Shown in pieces: positions 35,569-44,215 of a DNA stretch of 64,000 nt. The stretch's first letter is position 1, and the number at the start of each line of letters is the position of its first letter. Origin of the DNA: Candidatus Nomurabacteria bacterium (lineage in GTDB: Bacteria; Patescibacteriota; Saccharimonadia; Saccharimonadales; Saccharimonadaceae); contig JAISHF010000001.1 of assembly GCA_031262695.1 (NCBI GenBank), positions 1 to 64,000 on the forward strand, written 5' to 3'. The notes under the pieces are model-generated. The model was not told the DNA's origin, did not search any database, and saw only the letters and a program-made list of their open reading frames with translations. Made by a program: the position numbers and the translations under genes.

Positions 35569-37284
35569 TTATTTGGCGAGGAGGCTGGGCTGCCAAGATG
35601 GGTCGGGAGTGACGGCGAGGAGGTCGGCGACGGTGGCGGCAACATTGGCGAGGCCGGCGTCGGGGCTGGTGGTGAGTTTGGGGGCTGGCTGACTAGTTGT
35701 TTTATCTGTTGGCTGGCTGATTGCCCGCCCTGCTGGTTGGTAGTTCCAGATGGTAAACGGCACGCGACTGAGGGTGTGGGCGGTCATTGGGGTGCCATCG
35801 GGGTAGTTGAGTTCTTCGGCTTTGCCGTGGTCGGCAGTAACGACTAAAGTTGCGTCGGCCTGTTTGCAGGCCGCCATTAGACGGCCGATTGCGAGGTCAA
35901 CCGCTTCCATGGCGATAATCGTTGGTTCTAACTCGCCCGAGTGACCGACCATATCGCCGTTAGGATAGTTGATACGCAAAAAGTCAAAATCGTTGCTCAG
36001 ATTTTGGATGAGCGTGTCGGTGGTTTCGGCGGACTTCATCCATGGGCGGGCGGTAAATGGCGTTTCGGTTGCGGGAACATCTACGACGGTTTCGCCAAAA
36101 TATGGAGCCGATTTGAGGCCGTCCCAATAAAAAGTCATATGGCCAAACTTCCAACTTTCGGATATGGCAAAGGATTTTTTGCCGGCTTTTTGTAGGATTT
36201 CAGCCAAAACATTGCTATATTTGGGTTTTTGCATCAAAAAATGGCTCGGAATATTGCGGTCGGGGTCGTATTGCATTAGACCGACAAACAGCACATCTGG
36301 GCGGTCGGCAATGTCAAATCGGTCATACCAGCCCTTAGGGCTGTCAAAAACTTCGGCGATTTCAATCGCGCGGTCGGCACGGAAGTCAAAATAAATTATG
36401 GCGTCGCCGTCTTTGATGCGGCTATTCCCTACCTCGGCGGGAGTTTCGCCGACCAAAAAAGCGGGCATAAATTGGTCTTGCTGCTCGGGGTTTATTTTTT
36501 GGAAATGCTCTATCGCGGCACGCGCGGTCGGAAAAACTGGGAAGTCGCCGCCACGTACCCAAAGGTTATAGCCCTTCTCCACCCAACCGACATTAGAATA
36601 ATAGCGGTCGCAAATAATCACTTCGCGACCGCCACCGTCAGCAACGGCGTAGTCAAAGCCTTTTTGGTTGTAATCGGCAAAAACTTCGGCTAGTTCGTCC
36701 AAGTATTCAAGTGAACTTTGCGGTGGCACATCTTTGCCGTCGGTCAGCAAATGGAGGCGGACGCGCTTGATGTTATCTTTGGCGGCTTGCGCAAGAATTG
36801 CATAAAAGTGTTTAGTATCAGAGTGCACCCGACCGGCGCCAAAAATGCCCGAGATATGCAGCGTGCCAGCCTTCTGTGTGGCACCGCTAGCAGCAACCGC
36901 AGCAGAACCGCCCATTAATGGCTCGGGAGCCACCTTAGGCCTAGCGCAACGTGCCAACATCTCTTGCCAAGCGGGGGCGTCAGGGAGTTGCGAGGGCTTA
37001 TCAAGGAGGCCGAGCCACTCGTCCACGCGCCGCGCGTCTTGCGGCAAAATCTGCCCTGTGCCGAGTGCGAGATGCCCGACCTCGCTGTTGCCCTGCTCGC
37101 CGTCGTCCATACCGACGAATTTACCACTGGCACCGAGCGTTGTCGTCGCGCCCTCGCGCCAAAGTTTTTGCAAGTTCGGCAAATGTGCCATTTTAACCGC
37201 ATTGCCCTGCTCTTGCTCGCGCAAGCCGACACCGTCCATCACTACTAAAACTACTTTATTATTCGCCACCGCTTGCCCACTCAT
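35569..37284 (-). CDS. gpmI: 2,3-bisphosphoglycerate-independent phosphoglycerate mutase
   Basis: Glycolytic enzyme converting 3- to 2-phosphoglycerate with two Mn ions. VVLVVMDGVGLRE holds the first metal Asp; GEQGNSEVGHLALGTG holds the phospho-Ser; RADRAIEIAE, YPNGDMVGHSG and VVTADHGKAEE provide further ligands. Between KW.EMLARCA and TLHISG, near residue 112-138, is an Ala/Gly-rich extra loop (PEPLMGGSAAVAASGATQ) coded by a partly palindromic stretch (36880-36955). The ATG overlaps the stop of the foldase gene (ATGA). A Thr/Pro/Gln-rich segment precedes the C-terminus. Confidence 0.96.
   Translation of the reverse strand: MSGQAVANNKVVLVVMDGVGLREQEQGNAVKMAHLPNLQKLWREGATTTLGASGKFVGMDDGEQGNSEVGHLALGTGQILPQDARRVDEWLGLLDKPSQLPDAPAWQEMLARCARPKVAPEPLMGGSAAVAASGATQKAGTLHISGIFGAGRVHSDTKHFYAILAQAAKDNIKRVRLHLLTDGKDVPPQSSLEYLDELAEVFADYNQKGFDYAVADGGGREVIICDRYYSNVGWVEKGYNLWVRGGDFPVFPTARAAIEHFQKINPEQQDQFMPAFLVGETPAEVGNSRIKDGDAIIYFDFRADRAIEIAEVFDSPKGWYDRFDIADRPDVLFVGLMQYDPDRNIPSHFLMQKPKYSNVLAEILQKAGKKSFAISESWKFGHMTFYWDGLKSAPYFGETVVDVPATETPFTARPWMKSAETTDTLIQNLSNDFDFLRINYPNGDMVGHSGELEPTIIAMEAVDLAIGRLMAACKQADATLVVTADHGKAEELNYPDGTPMTAHTLSRVPFTIWNYQPAGRAISQPTDKTTSQPAPKLTTSPDAGLANVAATVADLLAVTPDPSWQPSLLAK
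36880..36955. repeat. Possible palindromic insertion in gpmI (D)
   Basis: GGCAC and GTGCC, GCTAG and CTAGC, and inner GGCTC/GAGCC give nested stems across 76 bp exactly where the mutase has an extra loop. Sequence identity to the element in valS is not clear, so family membership is uncertain. Confidence 0.35.
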
Positions 37285-38306
37285 AATTTAATGTATGTTC
37301 TAACCTTTCCGTTTTCTTTTAGCCTAGCAACTTGGTTTTCTAGTTCAGTAAACGGCACAAAAAACGAGAGATAGGCGACTTTGCCGTCGCGGGTTTTTTC
37401 GGTGGTTTTGACGATATAATAGCCGTCACCCGAACGGCTGACAAATGGCGCACTGACTTGGTTGACCTCTTGGGCGTTCGCCACCGTGGCGCGACCGCCG
37501 TCTAGGCTCATCATATCTACGGCGCCGCCCGATTGCTCCACGACTACGGCGCTATCGTCGCCAAGAGTTTGGGCGATCTCTTCAAAGTTGCTGCCGTCGT
37601 CTTGGAGGCGTGCACGGAGGTCGTCAACGGCTTGGCGAGCGGGAGCGTCTATTTGTTCGGCGACTTTTTGGCGATAAAGCGGCAACTCCACAAAGGCACG
37701 CGTGTATTCGGCAAGACTCAACTTATAACTATCGCGAATTACGCGCTCAAAATTGGCGTCACTGACGGTAGTTTCGCCAATTTGGCGACGCTCGGCAAGG
37801 GCAACGCTAATTTCATCGCGGCTGACTTTGATATTTAACTCGCGGGCGAGTTTGAGCGCATAAGAATCCAAAATGGCGTTGTCCATGGCGGTACGGCGAT
37901 AATGCTCGCGGCGGCGGTCGCCGTCTTCATCTTTGGGAATCGCGCCTTCTTGGCGTTCCACCACATTGACGCTCGCCAGATATTGCGCTAAATAATCGGA
38001 ATAACGGACATTTTGGCCGTCAATATTGGCGACCGGCAGCGGCGCAACTTGCGAAAGCAAAAAAGCAGCATTGTTTTCAAGCCGTGCAACATACAAACTA
38101 TACCAGCCGAGCGTGACCGCGCCCGCCACCAGCAATGCCACAATAATAATTGTGTTCACGATAACCTTGTGCTTTTCGTATTGCACTTGATACTTGAATT
38201 TTTTAGCACTCTTTAGCAGCACCTCGCGCGACTCGTCTAGCGTGGCATTAGTAACGACGCCCTCCGCCAACTGCTTTTTCTTACCCCACGGGAACTTTAA
38301 CTTCAT
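37281..38306 (-). CDS. Membrane-anchored PpiC/SurA-like foldase
   Basis: Residues 48-70 form a single membrane anchor (VNTIIIVALLVAGAVTLGWYS); the rest faces outward. A SurA-N-like helical region with AMDNAILDSYALKLARELNIKVSRDEI is followed by a parvulin-like PpiC segment (FEEIAQTLGDDSAVVVEQSGGAVDMM, QVSAPFVSRSGDGYYIVKTTEK). Such proteins help secreted proteins fold, similar to PrsA. ATG 6 nt after TATAAT: leaderless. Operon with gpmI. Confidence 0.82.
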   Translation of the reverse strand: MKLKFPWGKKKQLAEGVVTNATLDESREVLLKSAKKFKYQVQYEKHKVIVNTIIIVALLVAGAVTLGWYSLYVARLENNAAFLLSQVAPLPVANIDGQNVRYSDYLAQYLASVNVVERQEGAIPKDEDGDRRREHYRRTAMDNAILDSYALKLARELNIKVSRDEISVALAERRQIGETTVSDANFERVIRDSYKLSLAEYTRAFVELPLYRQKVAEQIDAPARQAVDDLRARLQDDGSNFEEIAQTLGDDSAVVVEQSGGAVDMMSLDGGRATVANAQEVNQVSAPFVSRSGDGYYIVKTTEKTRDGKVAYLSFFVPFTELENQVARLKENGKVRTYIKL

Positions 38307-38355
38307 ATATATATTATATCACAAATTGGTATAAAATTACTGCGTATTTTTCTTC

Positions 38356-38395
38356 CATTCGTCGTCGCTTCGCAAAATCAAATAAATTTGATTTT
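38356..38395 (-). terminator. Terminator of the tRNA operon
   Basis: AAAATCAAAT, TTA, TTTGATTTT on the minus strand, downstream of tRNA-Ile. Confidence 0.55.
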
Positions 38396-38409
38396 TCTTG
38401 CTCCTAGAA

Positions 38410-38486
38410 TGGTGGGCGATCCAGGACTTGAACCTGGGACCTCCTCCTTATCAGAGAGGCGCTCTAACCAGCTGAGCTAACCGCCC
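38410..38486 (-). tRNA. tRNA-Ile (anticodon GAT)
   Basis: Acceptor GGGCGGT/ATCGCCC with encoded CCA; anticodon loop CTGATAA; T loop TTCAAGT. Third of a three-tRNA operon. Confidence 0.97.
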
Positions 38487-38548
38487 AAATTGTAAATGTG
38501 GCTTTTGGCGGGTTGGGGCTGTCTTGCCTAAGCCGTAAACTTGATTTT

Positions 38549-38624
38549 TGGAGCCGTCTGCCAGGATTGAACTGGCGACCTGCGCGTTACGAATGCGCCG
38601 CTCTACCAACTGAGCTAAGACGGC
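38549..38624 (-). tRNA. tRNA-Thr (anticodon CGT)
   Basis: Acceptor GCCGTCT/AGACGGC, discriminator T, encoded CCA; anticodon loop TTCGTAA; T loop TTCAATC. Second of the operon. Confidence 0.97.
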
Positions 38625-38676
38625 CGACATCAGACAAGCCCGCTCGAACGTCGGTCTTACTCCGATTCAAGTAATT

Positions 38677-38753
38677 TGGCGGGCCCGACCGGATTTGAAC
38701 CGGCGATCTCCTCCGTGACAGGGAGGCGTACTAGACCGCTATACCACGAGCCC
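38677..38753 (-). tRNA. tRNA-Asp (anticodon GTC)
   Basis: Acceptor GGGCTCG/CGGGCCC with encoded CCA; anticodon loop CTGTCAC; T loop TTCAAAT. First of the operon; promoter TTGATT, 16 nt, TATAAT just upstream. Confidence 0.97.
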
Positions 38754-38777
38754 GTATATCTATTATACATAAAAAAT

Positions 38778-39758
38778 CTAAATAATCAAGTATATCATAT
38801 ATAAAGTAAAGATTATCAGCATGGCGAGGCCTTCGGAGCGTTGGATTTTGCGGTCGGAGGTAGAAAAGAGGGCGAGCAAAAAGACGGCGATAAGCATCAT
38901 GCCGAGGTCAACATAGCTGAAACTGGCGACCGAAAAGCCGCCAAAGATTAGAGTTGGCAGAGCGATAACAAAGCCGATATTGAAGATATTGGCGCCGATG
39001 ATACTGCCGATAGCGAGAGTTCCCTCCCCTCTTTTGGCGGCGACGGCGGCGACAAGAAGCTCGGGCAGGCTGGTGCCAATGCCGATAATCGTGATGGCGA
39101 TGACCCGTTCGCTCATACCTAGCCCCTCGGCAACAGCGGTAGCGCCAGCGACAGTGAGTTGAGCGCCGATAATCAGGCCGATTAGACCGCCGATGACGGC
39201 AAAAATCGCCTGTTTTTTGGTGAAACGGGCGTCGGCAATGGCGTCAATGTTGTCTACATCTTGAATTGCGCGGCGGTGCAGAATAATCATCCGTAAATAA
39301 TAAATGAAAATGCCAAAAATCAAGAGCATCATAATGGCGTCAATACGCGAAAAAGCATTAGCGGCGGCGGAATCAAGGATTTGGTCTAGGAAAGTCGCAA
39401 CAAAGGCACAAGTGGTCAGGATGAGGAGTGGGAGTTCACGCTTAGAAACGGCGCTTTGGACACGAATTGGGCGAATCACGGCGGCAAGGCCAAGAATTAG
39501 CAAAATCCGCAAGACGCCTGAGCCGACAATGTTGCCCATGGCGATGTCGGTGCTGCCACTGCCGCTGATACGCGAAGTGAGGGCGATAAAAAACTCAGGG
39601 GCGCTGGTGCCGAAGGCGACAATCGTCAGCCCGATAACGGTGGCACTAACACGGAGGTGCTTAGCAATACTGGATGCACCGTCCACGAAGATGTCGGTCA
39701 TTTTGGCAAGCAGCGCGAGGCCGCCGATGGTGAGCAGGAGCGAAATAAAAATCGCCAC
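38778..39758 (-). CDS. Na+/Ca2+ exchanger-type cation antiporter (CaxA/YrbG family)
   Basis: About ten transmembrane helices. The two inverted alpha repeats that form the ion site are clear: GLTIVAFGTSAPEFFIALTS near residue 55 and ITIIGIGTSLPELLVAAVAA near residue 230, each followed by GNIVGSG or GSIIGANIFN. Hydrophilic loop VDNIDAIADAR in the middle. I start it at GTG 39758 (AIFISLLLTIGG) behind AGGAGAGGG; a GTG 12 codons upstream is possible. Lies 51 nt downstream of thrS, probably cotranscribed. Confidence 0.9.
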   Translation of the reverse strand: MAIFISLLLTIGGLALLAKMTDIFVDGASSIAKHLRVSATVIGLTIVAFGTSAPEFFIALTSRISGSGSTDIAMGNIVGSGVLRILLILGLAAVIRPIRVQSAVSKRELPLLILTTCAFVATFLDQILDSAAANAFSRIDAIMMLLIFGIFIYYLRMIILHRRAIQDVDNIDAIADARFTKKQAIFAVIGGLIGLIIGAQLTVAGATAVAEGLGMSERVIAITIIGIGTSLPELLVAAVAAKRGEGTLAIGSIIGANIFNIGFVIALPTLIFGGFSVASFSYVDLGMMLIAVFLLALFSTSDRKIQRSEGLAMLIIFTLYMIYLII

Positions 39759-39809
39759 TATGCCCTCTCCTGACGAGATAAAGTAGCAGTCCACCCTGAT
39801 TTTGGCATT

Positions 39810-41567
39810 TTATTTAATTCCTTTCAGGAAATCAGCCAGTTTATCAAGTTTTATTGTTTGCTCGGTGTCATAGGTGCGAACGACAACTTGCCCTGCCTCG
39901 GCGTCGCGCGAGCCGACGACGATAATCGCAGGGATTTTAAGCTCTACGGCGCGTTTGATTTTTTTAGAGAGGTTGTCTTTGGCAGAATCGGTGCTAAAAC
40001 GGAGGTCATTGTGGCGGAGGGGTTGTTCCAAAGTTAGCCCACGTAAAATCTCGGCGATTTGGTTGACATAATCAGCGGCGGCCTCGTTAACGGTAATTAC
40101 GCGAACTTGCTCGGGCGCACACCAGAACGGGAAACGACCCGCAGTATGCTCAATAAAGACGGACAAAAAGCGTTCAATAGAGCCGAGGGTGGCGTGGTGG
40201 ATCATTACTGGTTGCTCTTTTTTGCCTTCTTCGTTGGTAAATTCTAGTTCAAAACGGGCGGGCTGGACAAAGTCTAACTGAACAGTGGCGACTTGGTGCT
40301 CGCGGCCGATGGCGTCCTCGGCCATAAAGTCAATTTTTGGCCCATAAAAGGCGGCTTCGCCAGCGGCCTCAAAATAATCCAGCTTGTTTTCAATGGCGGC
40401 ATCTTTGATTTGGGCTTGCGACATTTCCCAGAGGGCTGGGTCGCCGAGATAAGCGTCGGAATCGTCGCGATAAGAGAGGCGAGCACGGAGTTTACCCATA
40501 CCGACGGTAGAATAAAGCTCGGTAATAATGCCGATAAGTTTGGCGATTTCGGCTTTGATTTGGCTCTGGCGGCAAAAAATGTGGGAATCGTCTTGGGTAA
40601 GCGAGCGGACGCGGGATAGCCCGCCGAGTTCGCCGGTTTTTTCGTCGCGGTAATCGGTGGTGCATTCCATATAGCGGACGGGTAATTCGCGGTAGGAGCG
40701 AGGACGGCTGGCGTAGATTTGGGCGTGATGTGGGCAGTTCATTGGCTTCATGGCGAATTCTTCGCCGTTAACTTGGCTGCGTACCATAAATAACTCGTCG
40801 CCGAATTTGGCGAAGTGACCGGACTTTTTGTAGAGGTCTAACTTGGTGATATGCGGGGTCCAGACTTTGTCAAAGCCCTCGGCGGCGCGCAAACTCAAAG
40901 AGTAGTTGCCGAGCGTTTCACGCAAGACAGCGCCACGTGGAGTAAAAAGTGGCAAGCCTGCCCCGACGAGTGGGCTAAAAGTGAATAAGTCTAATTCGCG
41001 ACCGAGTTTGCGGTGGTCGCGCTTGTCGGCCTCGTTAAGCATTGCTTGGTAGTCAGCGAGTTTCTCGGCGGTCGCAAAAGCGAGGCCAGTGATGCGAGTC
41101 ATTTGTTCGCGCGATTCGTCGGCTCGCCAGTAGGCGCCGCCGATTTTAGTGAGTGCAAAACTGCCGAGCGGAATCTCGCCAGTGCGTTTGATATGTGGGC
41201 CCTTGCAAAGGTCAATAAAGTCGCCAATTTGATAAAAACTGACTTCTTCCTCGCCTGCGGCCGCAAGGTCGCGGATTAGTTCGGCCTTGAACGGCTGCCC
41301 CGCGTCATCAACCCAAACCAAAGCCTCAGCAATCGGCTTAGTAAAATGCTTGACCTCTAAATCTTGCTGGATGATTTTTTCCATCTCTACCTGCAATTGT
41401 GGCAAATCGTCTATCTTAAAATCTAGACCGTCAAAATGGACATCATAATAAAAACCAGTGTCGGTAGCAGGCCCAGTGCCAAACTGCACCTTGGCGCCGT
41501 AGGTCGTTTGCAAAGCCAAGGCTAAAATATGTGCCAAAGTGTGGCGGCGGGCTTGCAAATCTTCCAT
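39810..41567 (-). CDS. thrS: Threonyl-tRNA synthetase without TGS domain
   Basis: Begins directly at the editing domain (RRHTLAHILALALQ with HxxxH, GPATDTGFYYDVHF), then the class II core: MKPMNCPHHAQIY with zinc Cys and His, motif 2 YRDEKTGELGGLSRVRSLTQDDSHIF, motif 3 AILG-type HHATLGSIERFLSVFIEH, and the anticodon domain to the end. The N-terminal TGS domain of about 60 residues present in E. coli ThrRS is missing. Start ATG 41567 with AAAGGA before it; TATAAT upstream. Confidence 0.96.
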   Translation of the reverse strand: MEDLQARRHTLAHILALALQTTYGAKVQFGTGPATDTGFYYDVHFDGLDFKIDDLPQLQVEMEKIIQQDLEVKHFTKPIAEALVWVDDAGQPFKAELIRDLAAAGEEEVSFYQIGDFIDLCKGPHIKRTGEIPLGSFALTKIGGAYWRADESREQMTRITGLAFATAEKLADYQAMLNEADKRDHRKLGRELDLFTFSPLVGAGLPLFTPRGAVLRETLGNYSLSLRAAEGFDKVWTPHITKLDLYKKSGHFAKFGDELFMVRSQVNGEEFAMKPMNCPHHAQIYASRPRSYRELPVRYMECTTDYRDEKTGELGGLSRVRSLTQDDSHIFCRQSQIKAEIAKLIGIITELYSTVGMGKLRARLSYRDDSDAYLGDPALWEMSQAQIKDAAIENKLDYFEAAGEAAFYGPKIDFMAEDAIGREHQVATVQLDFVQPARFELEFTNEEGKKEQPVMIHHATLGSIERFLSVFIEHTAGRFPFWCAPEQVRVITVNEAAADYVNQIAEILRGLTLEQPLRHNDLRFSTDSAKDNLSKKIKRAVELKIPAIIVVGSRDAEAGQVVVRTYDTEQTIKLDKLADFLKGIK

Positions 41568-41617
41568 ACGATCCTTTCTTGTTATATATAATATATTATA
41601 TTATAGAGGGCGTTTCG

Positions 41618-43189
41618 TCAAGCGACGATGATGCCGTCAAGATAATCTTCACGCGAGGATTTTTGGAAGATGTTTTTTGGGGTGTTTAGTTTGACATTGG
41701 GGTTGAGGAGGTTTTTGGGGTCAAAAATGTCTTTGACGGCTTGTTGCAGGTCTTGTTCTTCGTCGGTGCGTTGGATGAGGTGAGCCTTGGTGCGCCCCTC
41801 TGGTGCGCCGCCAGTAATATCGCCGCCAACTTCGTCAATAATTTTGGCATATTTGTCCATAAAGAACTGCATACGTTGCCTGCCCTGTACCGAGCCTAGT
41901 TCAAAACGTGGGCGCAAGTTGATAATGCCTGTTGCGAGTGAGCCAAAAAGTTGCAAGTCAAGGCCAGTAGATTCGGCGAGTTCGGCGATTTTGTCGGCGA
42001 GTTCGGGGAGCATATTTGGCGCAACAAAAACATCATCCATCATTGCGGTGCGTTCGCCGCGAGTAGTGTCGTTGAGGTAGATGCCGAGCATCTCACGCGT
42101 GGCGAGGAATTGGCCGTAGTTGTTTTCGCTACTAATATGTGGCCGGCCGCCGATAATTTGGGCCATTTGAGTGGTTTTATGGCGGCGTTTCATCGTGGAA
42201 TGGTCGTCAAAAGCGAAAATCGCAAGATATTTGGCGCCAGTTGGCACATCTAAGAGTTCGTTGCCCTTGCCAAGCAAGGCAGCGTGAGCGACAAGGTCTT
42301 TATCATAGAAATCGGCAAAAACGACTCCTAATTTATCGGCTTCGTGACTCCAGCGGGCGAGTTCGGCAGCGTCTTCGGCATAACCAATCAGCATGGTTGG
42401 CATTTCTTCAAAATAATCGGCGTGCAAAATCAGTTCAGTGACAATGCCCAGAGTGCCTTGGCTACCAGCAATTAGGCGCAAGAAGTTAGTGTGGTTGCCC
42501 ATACGAATGCGGTCAAGTGCGTAGCCGGCGTTGCGATAGCGGTTTTGGTCTAAAATATCGGCGTTCTGGCGGTGGAGCTCAGGGATTTTTTGATAAATTT
42601 CGTGTTCAAGGCCGTTAGTTTTTTTAAGGCGTTTTTTAAGCTCGCGGTCGCTGAAACGGTCAAAGCGCATCAGCGAGCCGTCGGCCAGCACAGCCTCGGC
42701 ACTAACGATATAGCGTAAAATACCGCCATATTTACGAGAAAGCACACTAGTGTAATTATTGGCGAGCATACCGCCAATGGTCTGGTCGCCAGCGGCAACG
42801 GGAATAGTTAGACCCTGCACAGCAAGGGCGTTATTGAGTTCGCGAAGCGAAATACCCGCTTGCACGCGAACAAGGCGTTGCGCAGGATCAAGTTCCATAA
42901 TTTTATTCATCTCGCTCCGCATATCTAGAATAATGCCGTTGCCGATGGCAGCGCCAGTTTTGTCGGTGCCGCTACCGCGAGGGGTAATGCCCATTTTTAC
43001 ACCCTTGCTCTGGACCTGATTGGCAAAACCAACAACCCGCTGGATATCGCGAGTAGAGCTTGGCACAACGACGATGGTCGGCTTGATTTTGAGCGCGGAG
43101 TAGTCGGTGTCATAAGCGTCGCGGACGCGCGGCGCAACATAAGCGATGCCGTCCAAGCGCCGGTTGAGATAATTCGCTAAGCCTTGCAT
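41618..43189 (-). CDS. FAD-binding oxidoreductase (GlcD/D-lactate dehydrogenase type)
   Basis: A 523-residue flavoprotein: the FAD_binding_4 domain has PTIVVVPSSTRDIQRVVGFAN, MGITPRGSGTDKTGAAIGNGIILD and PVAAGDQTIGGMLANN; the C-terminal FAD-oxidase domain ends VKDIFDPKNLLNPNVKL, the usual close of D-lactate or glycolate dehydrogenases. No 4Fe-4S domain. Substrate likely a 2-hydroxy acid. An upstream ATG, 6 nt after TACAAT, opens an 8-codon frame that overlaps this start, and AGGGTGG inside it serves as ribosome site. Confidence 0.9.
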   Translation of the reverse strand: MQGLANYLNRRLDGIAYVAPRVRDAYDTDYSALKIKPTIVVVPSSTRDIQRVVGFANQVQSKGVKMGITPRGSGTDKTGAAIGNGIILDMRSEMNKIMELDPAQRLVRVQAGISLRELNNALAVQGLTIPVAAGDQTIGGMLANNYTSVLSRKYGGILRYIVSAEAVLADGSLMRFDRFSDRELKKRLKKTNGLEHEIYQKIPELHRQNADILDQNRYRNAGYALDRIRMGNHTNFLRLIAGSQGTLGIVTELILHADYFEEMPTMLIGYAEDAAELARWSHEADKLGVVFADFYDKDLVAHAALLGKGNELLDVPTGAKYLAIFAFDDHSTMKRRHKTTQMAQIIGGRPHISSENNYGQFLATREMLGIYLNDTTRGERTAMMDDVFVAPNMLPELADKIAELAESTGLDLQLFGSLATGIINLRPRFELGSVQGRQRMQFFMDKYAKIIDEVGGDITGGAPEGRTKAHLIQRTDEEQDLQQAVKDIFDPKNLLNPNVKLNTPKNIFQKSSREDYLDGIIVA

Positions 43190-43233
43190 ACCACCCTGTT
43201 CATAGTTTTATTGTATCACGCTTGTGGTTTTAG

Positions 43234-43968
43234 TCAAGAGATTTTGGTGCCGATAATTTCGCCTGCGGCGACTTTGGCGATATTGCCGTCTTTGAGGAGG
43301 TCAAAAACGACAATCGGCATTTGGTGGTCGCCGGCCATACCGAGGGCGGCTTTGTCCATAACGCGGATTTTGGGGTCGTTGATGGCTTGCTCGTAGGAAA
43401 TCTTTGCTATTTTTTGAGCGGCTGGGTCGGTTTTCGGGTCGGCAGTATAGACGCCGTCCACTTTGGTGGCCTTGGCGACAAAATCACATTTTAATTCTAG
43501 TGCAAGGTTGACGGCGCCAGTATCGGTAGTAACAAGTGGGCGACCAGTGCCGCCAGCCAAAATGACGACGCGGCCCTTTTTGAAATGACTCTCGGCACGG
43601 CGAAAAGTGAAGTCGTCAGCAACCTGCTGGACGCTGACATTAGAGAGGACGGCCGTCGGTACGCCCTCAGCGCGGAAAATGTCGCCAAGCAGCGTAGCAT
43701 TGATAATGGTCGCCAGCATACCAGTATTGTCAGCGGTAGTTTGGCCGATTTCGTTCTTGGCTATCGCGTCGTCAAAAAAGGCGCCACGAACAAAATTGCC
43801 GCCGCCGACCATAATGGCGATTTCGGTCGGGCCGCTATTTAGGGCGTTCGCTAAGGTTTGGCGGATCTCGCCCGCCAGCCACTTAGCACGACCGACATCA
43901 AAGCCCTGCCCCTTGCCGTCTTGCTCAGACCCCAACTGTTCGCCCGAGATTTTTAGTAGTATTCTCAT
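43234..43968 (-). CDS. pyrH: Uridylate kinase
   Basis: Phosphorylates UMP to UDP; amino acid kinase fold. ILLKISGEQL, IMVGGGNFVRG, the DNTGMLATIINA segment, VILAGGTGRPLVTTDTGAV, and the uridine-binding KATKVDGVYTADPKT, then VMDKAAL. Length 244, normal. ATG after GGAGG. It gives the organism UTP from salvaged UMP. Confidence 0.97.
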   Translation of the reverse strand: MRILLKISGEQLGSEQDGKGQGFDVGRAKWLAGEIRQTLANALNSGPTEIAIMVGGGNFVRGAFFDDAIAKNEIGQTTADNTGMLATIINATLLGDIFRAEGVPTAVLSNVSVQQVADDFTFRRAESHFKKGRVVILAGGTGRPLVTTDTGAVNLALELKCDFVAKATKVDGVYTADPKTDPAAQKIAKISYEQAINDPKIRVMDKAALGMAGDHQMPIVVFDLLKDGNIAKVAAGEIIGTKIS

Positions 43969-44019
43969 TTTGCCTCCATTTTCTTTATTCTAACATATTT
44001 TGTGATATAATACAGGTAT

Positions 44020-44096
44020 GGGTCGCTAGCTCAGTTGGCTAGAGCGCCTCGTTTACACCGAGGAGGTCGGGGGTTCGAGCCCCTCGCGACCCACCA
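44020..44096 (+). tRNA. tRNA-Val (anticodon TAC)
   Basis: Acceptor GGGTCGC/GCGACCC with encoded CCA; anticodon loop TTTACAC; T loop TTCGAGC. A TATAAT box lies just upstream. Confidence 0.97.
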
Positions 44097-44102
44097 AGAC
44101 TT

Positions 44103-44181
44103 CAAACTTTTCTTTCAAGAAAAGTTTGGCAAAAGAACTTAGTTAAGAAAAACTGGCAAAAGTAAACGTTGCCAGTTTTTC
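44103..44181 (+). repeat. Dispersed stable-RNA 3' module with terminator
   Basis: Hairpin CAAACTTTTCTT/AAGAAAAGTTTG, then GCAAAAGAACTTAGTTAAG, then terminator hairpin AACTGGCAA/TTGCCAGTT with U tract. Copies: after tRNA-Leu (11672-11720, other strand) and after rpmB (30338-30385). Confidence 0.85.
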
Positions 44182-44215
44182 ATGTTTTTATCGCCACTTT
44201 GTAATGCCAAGAAAA

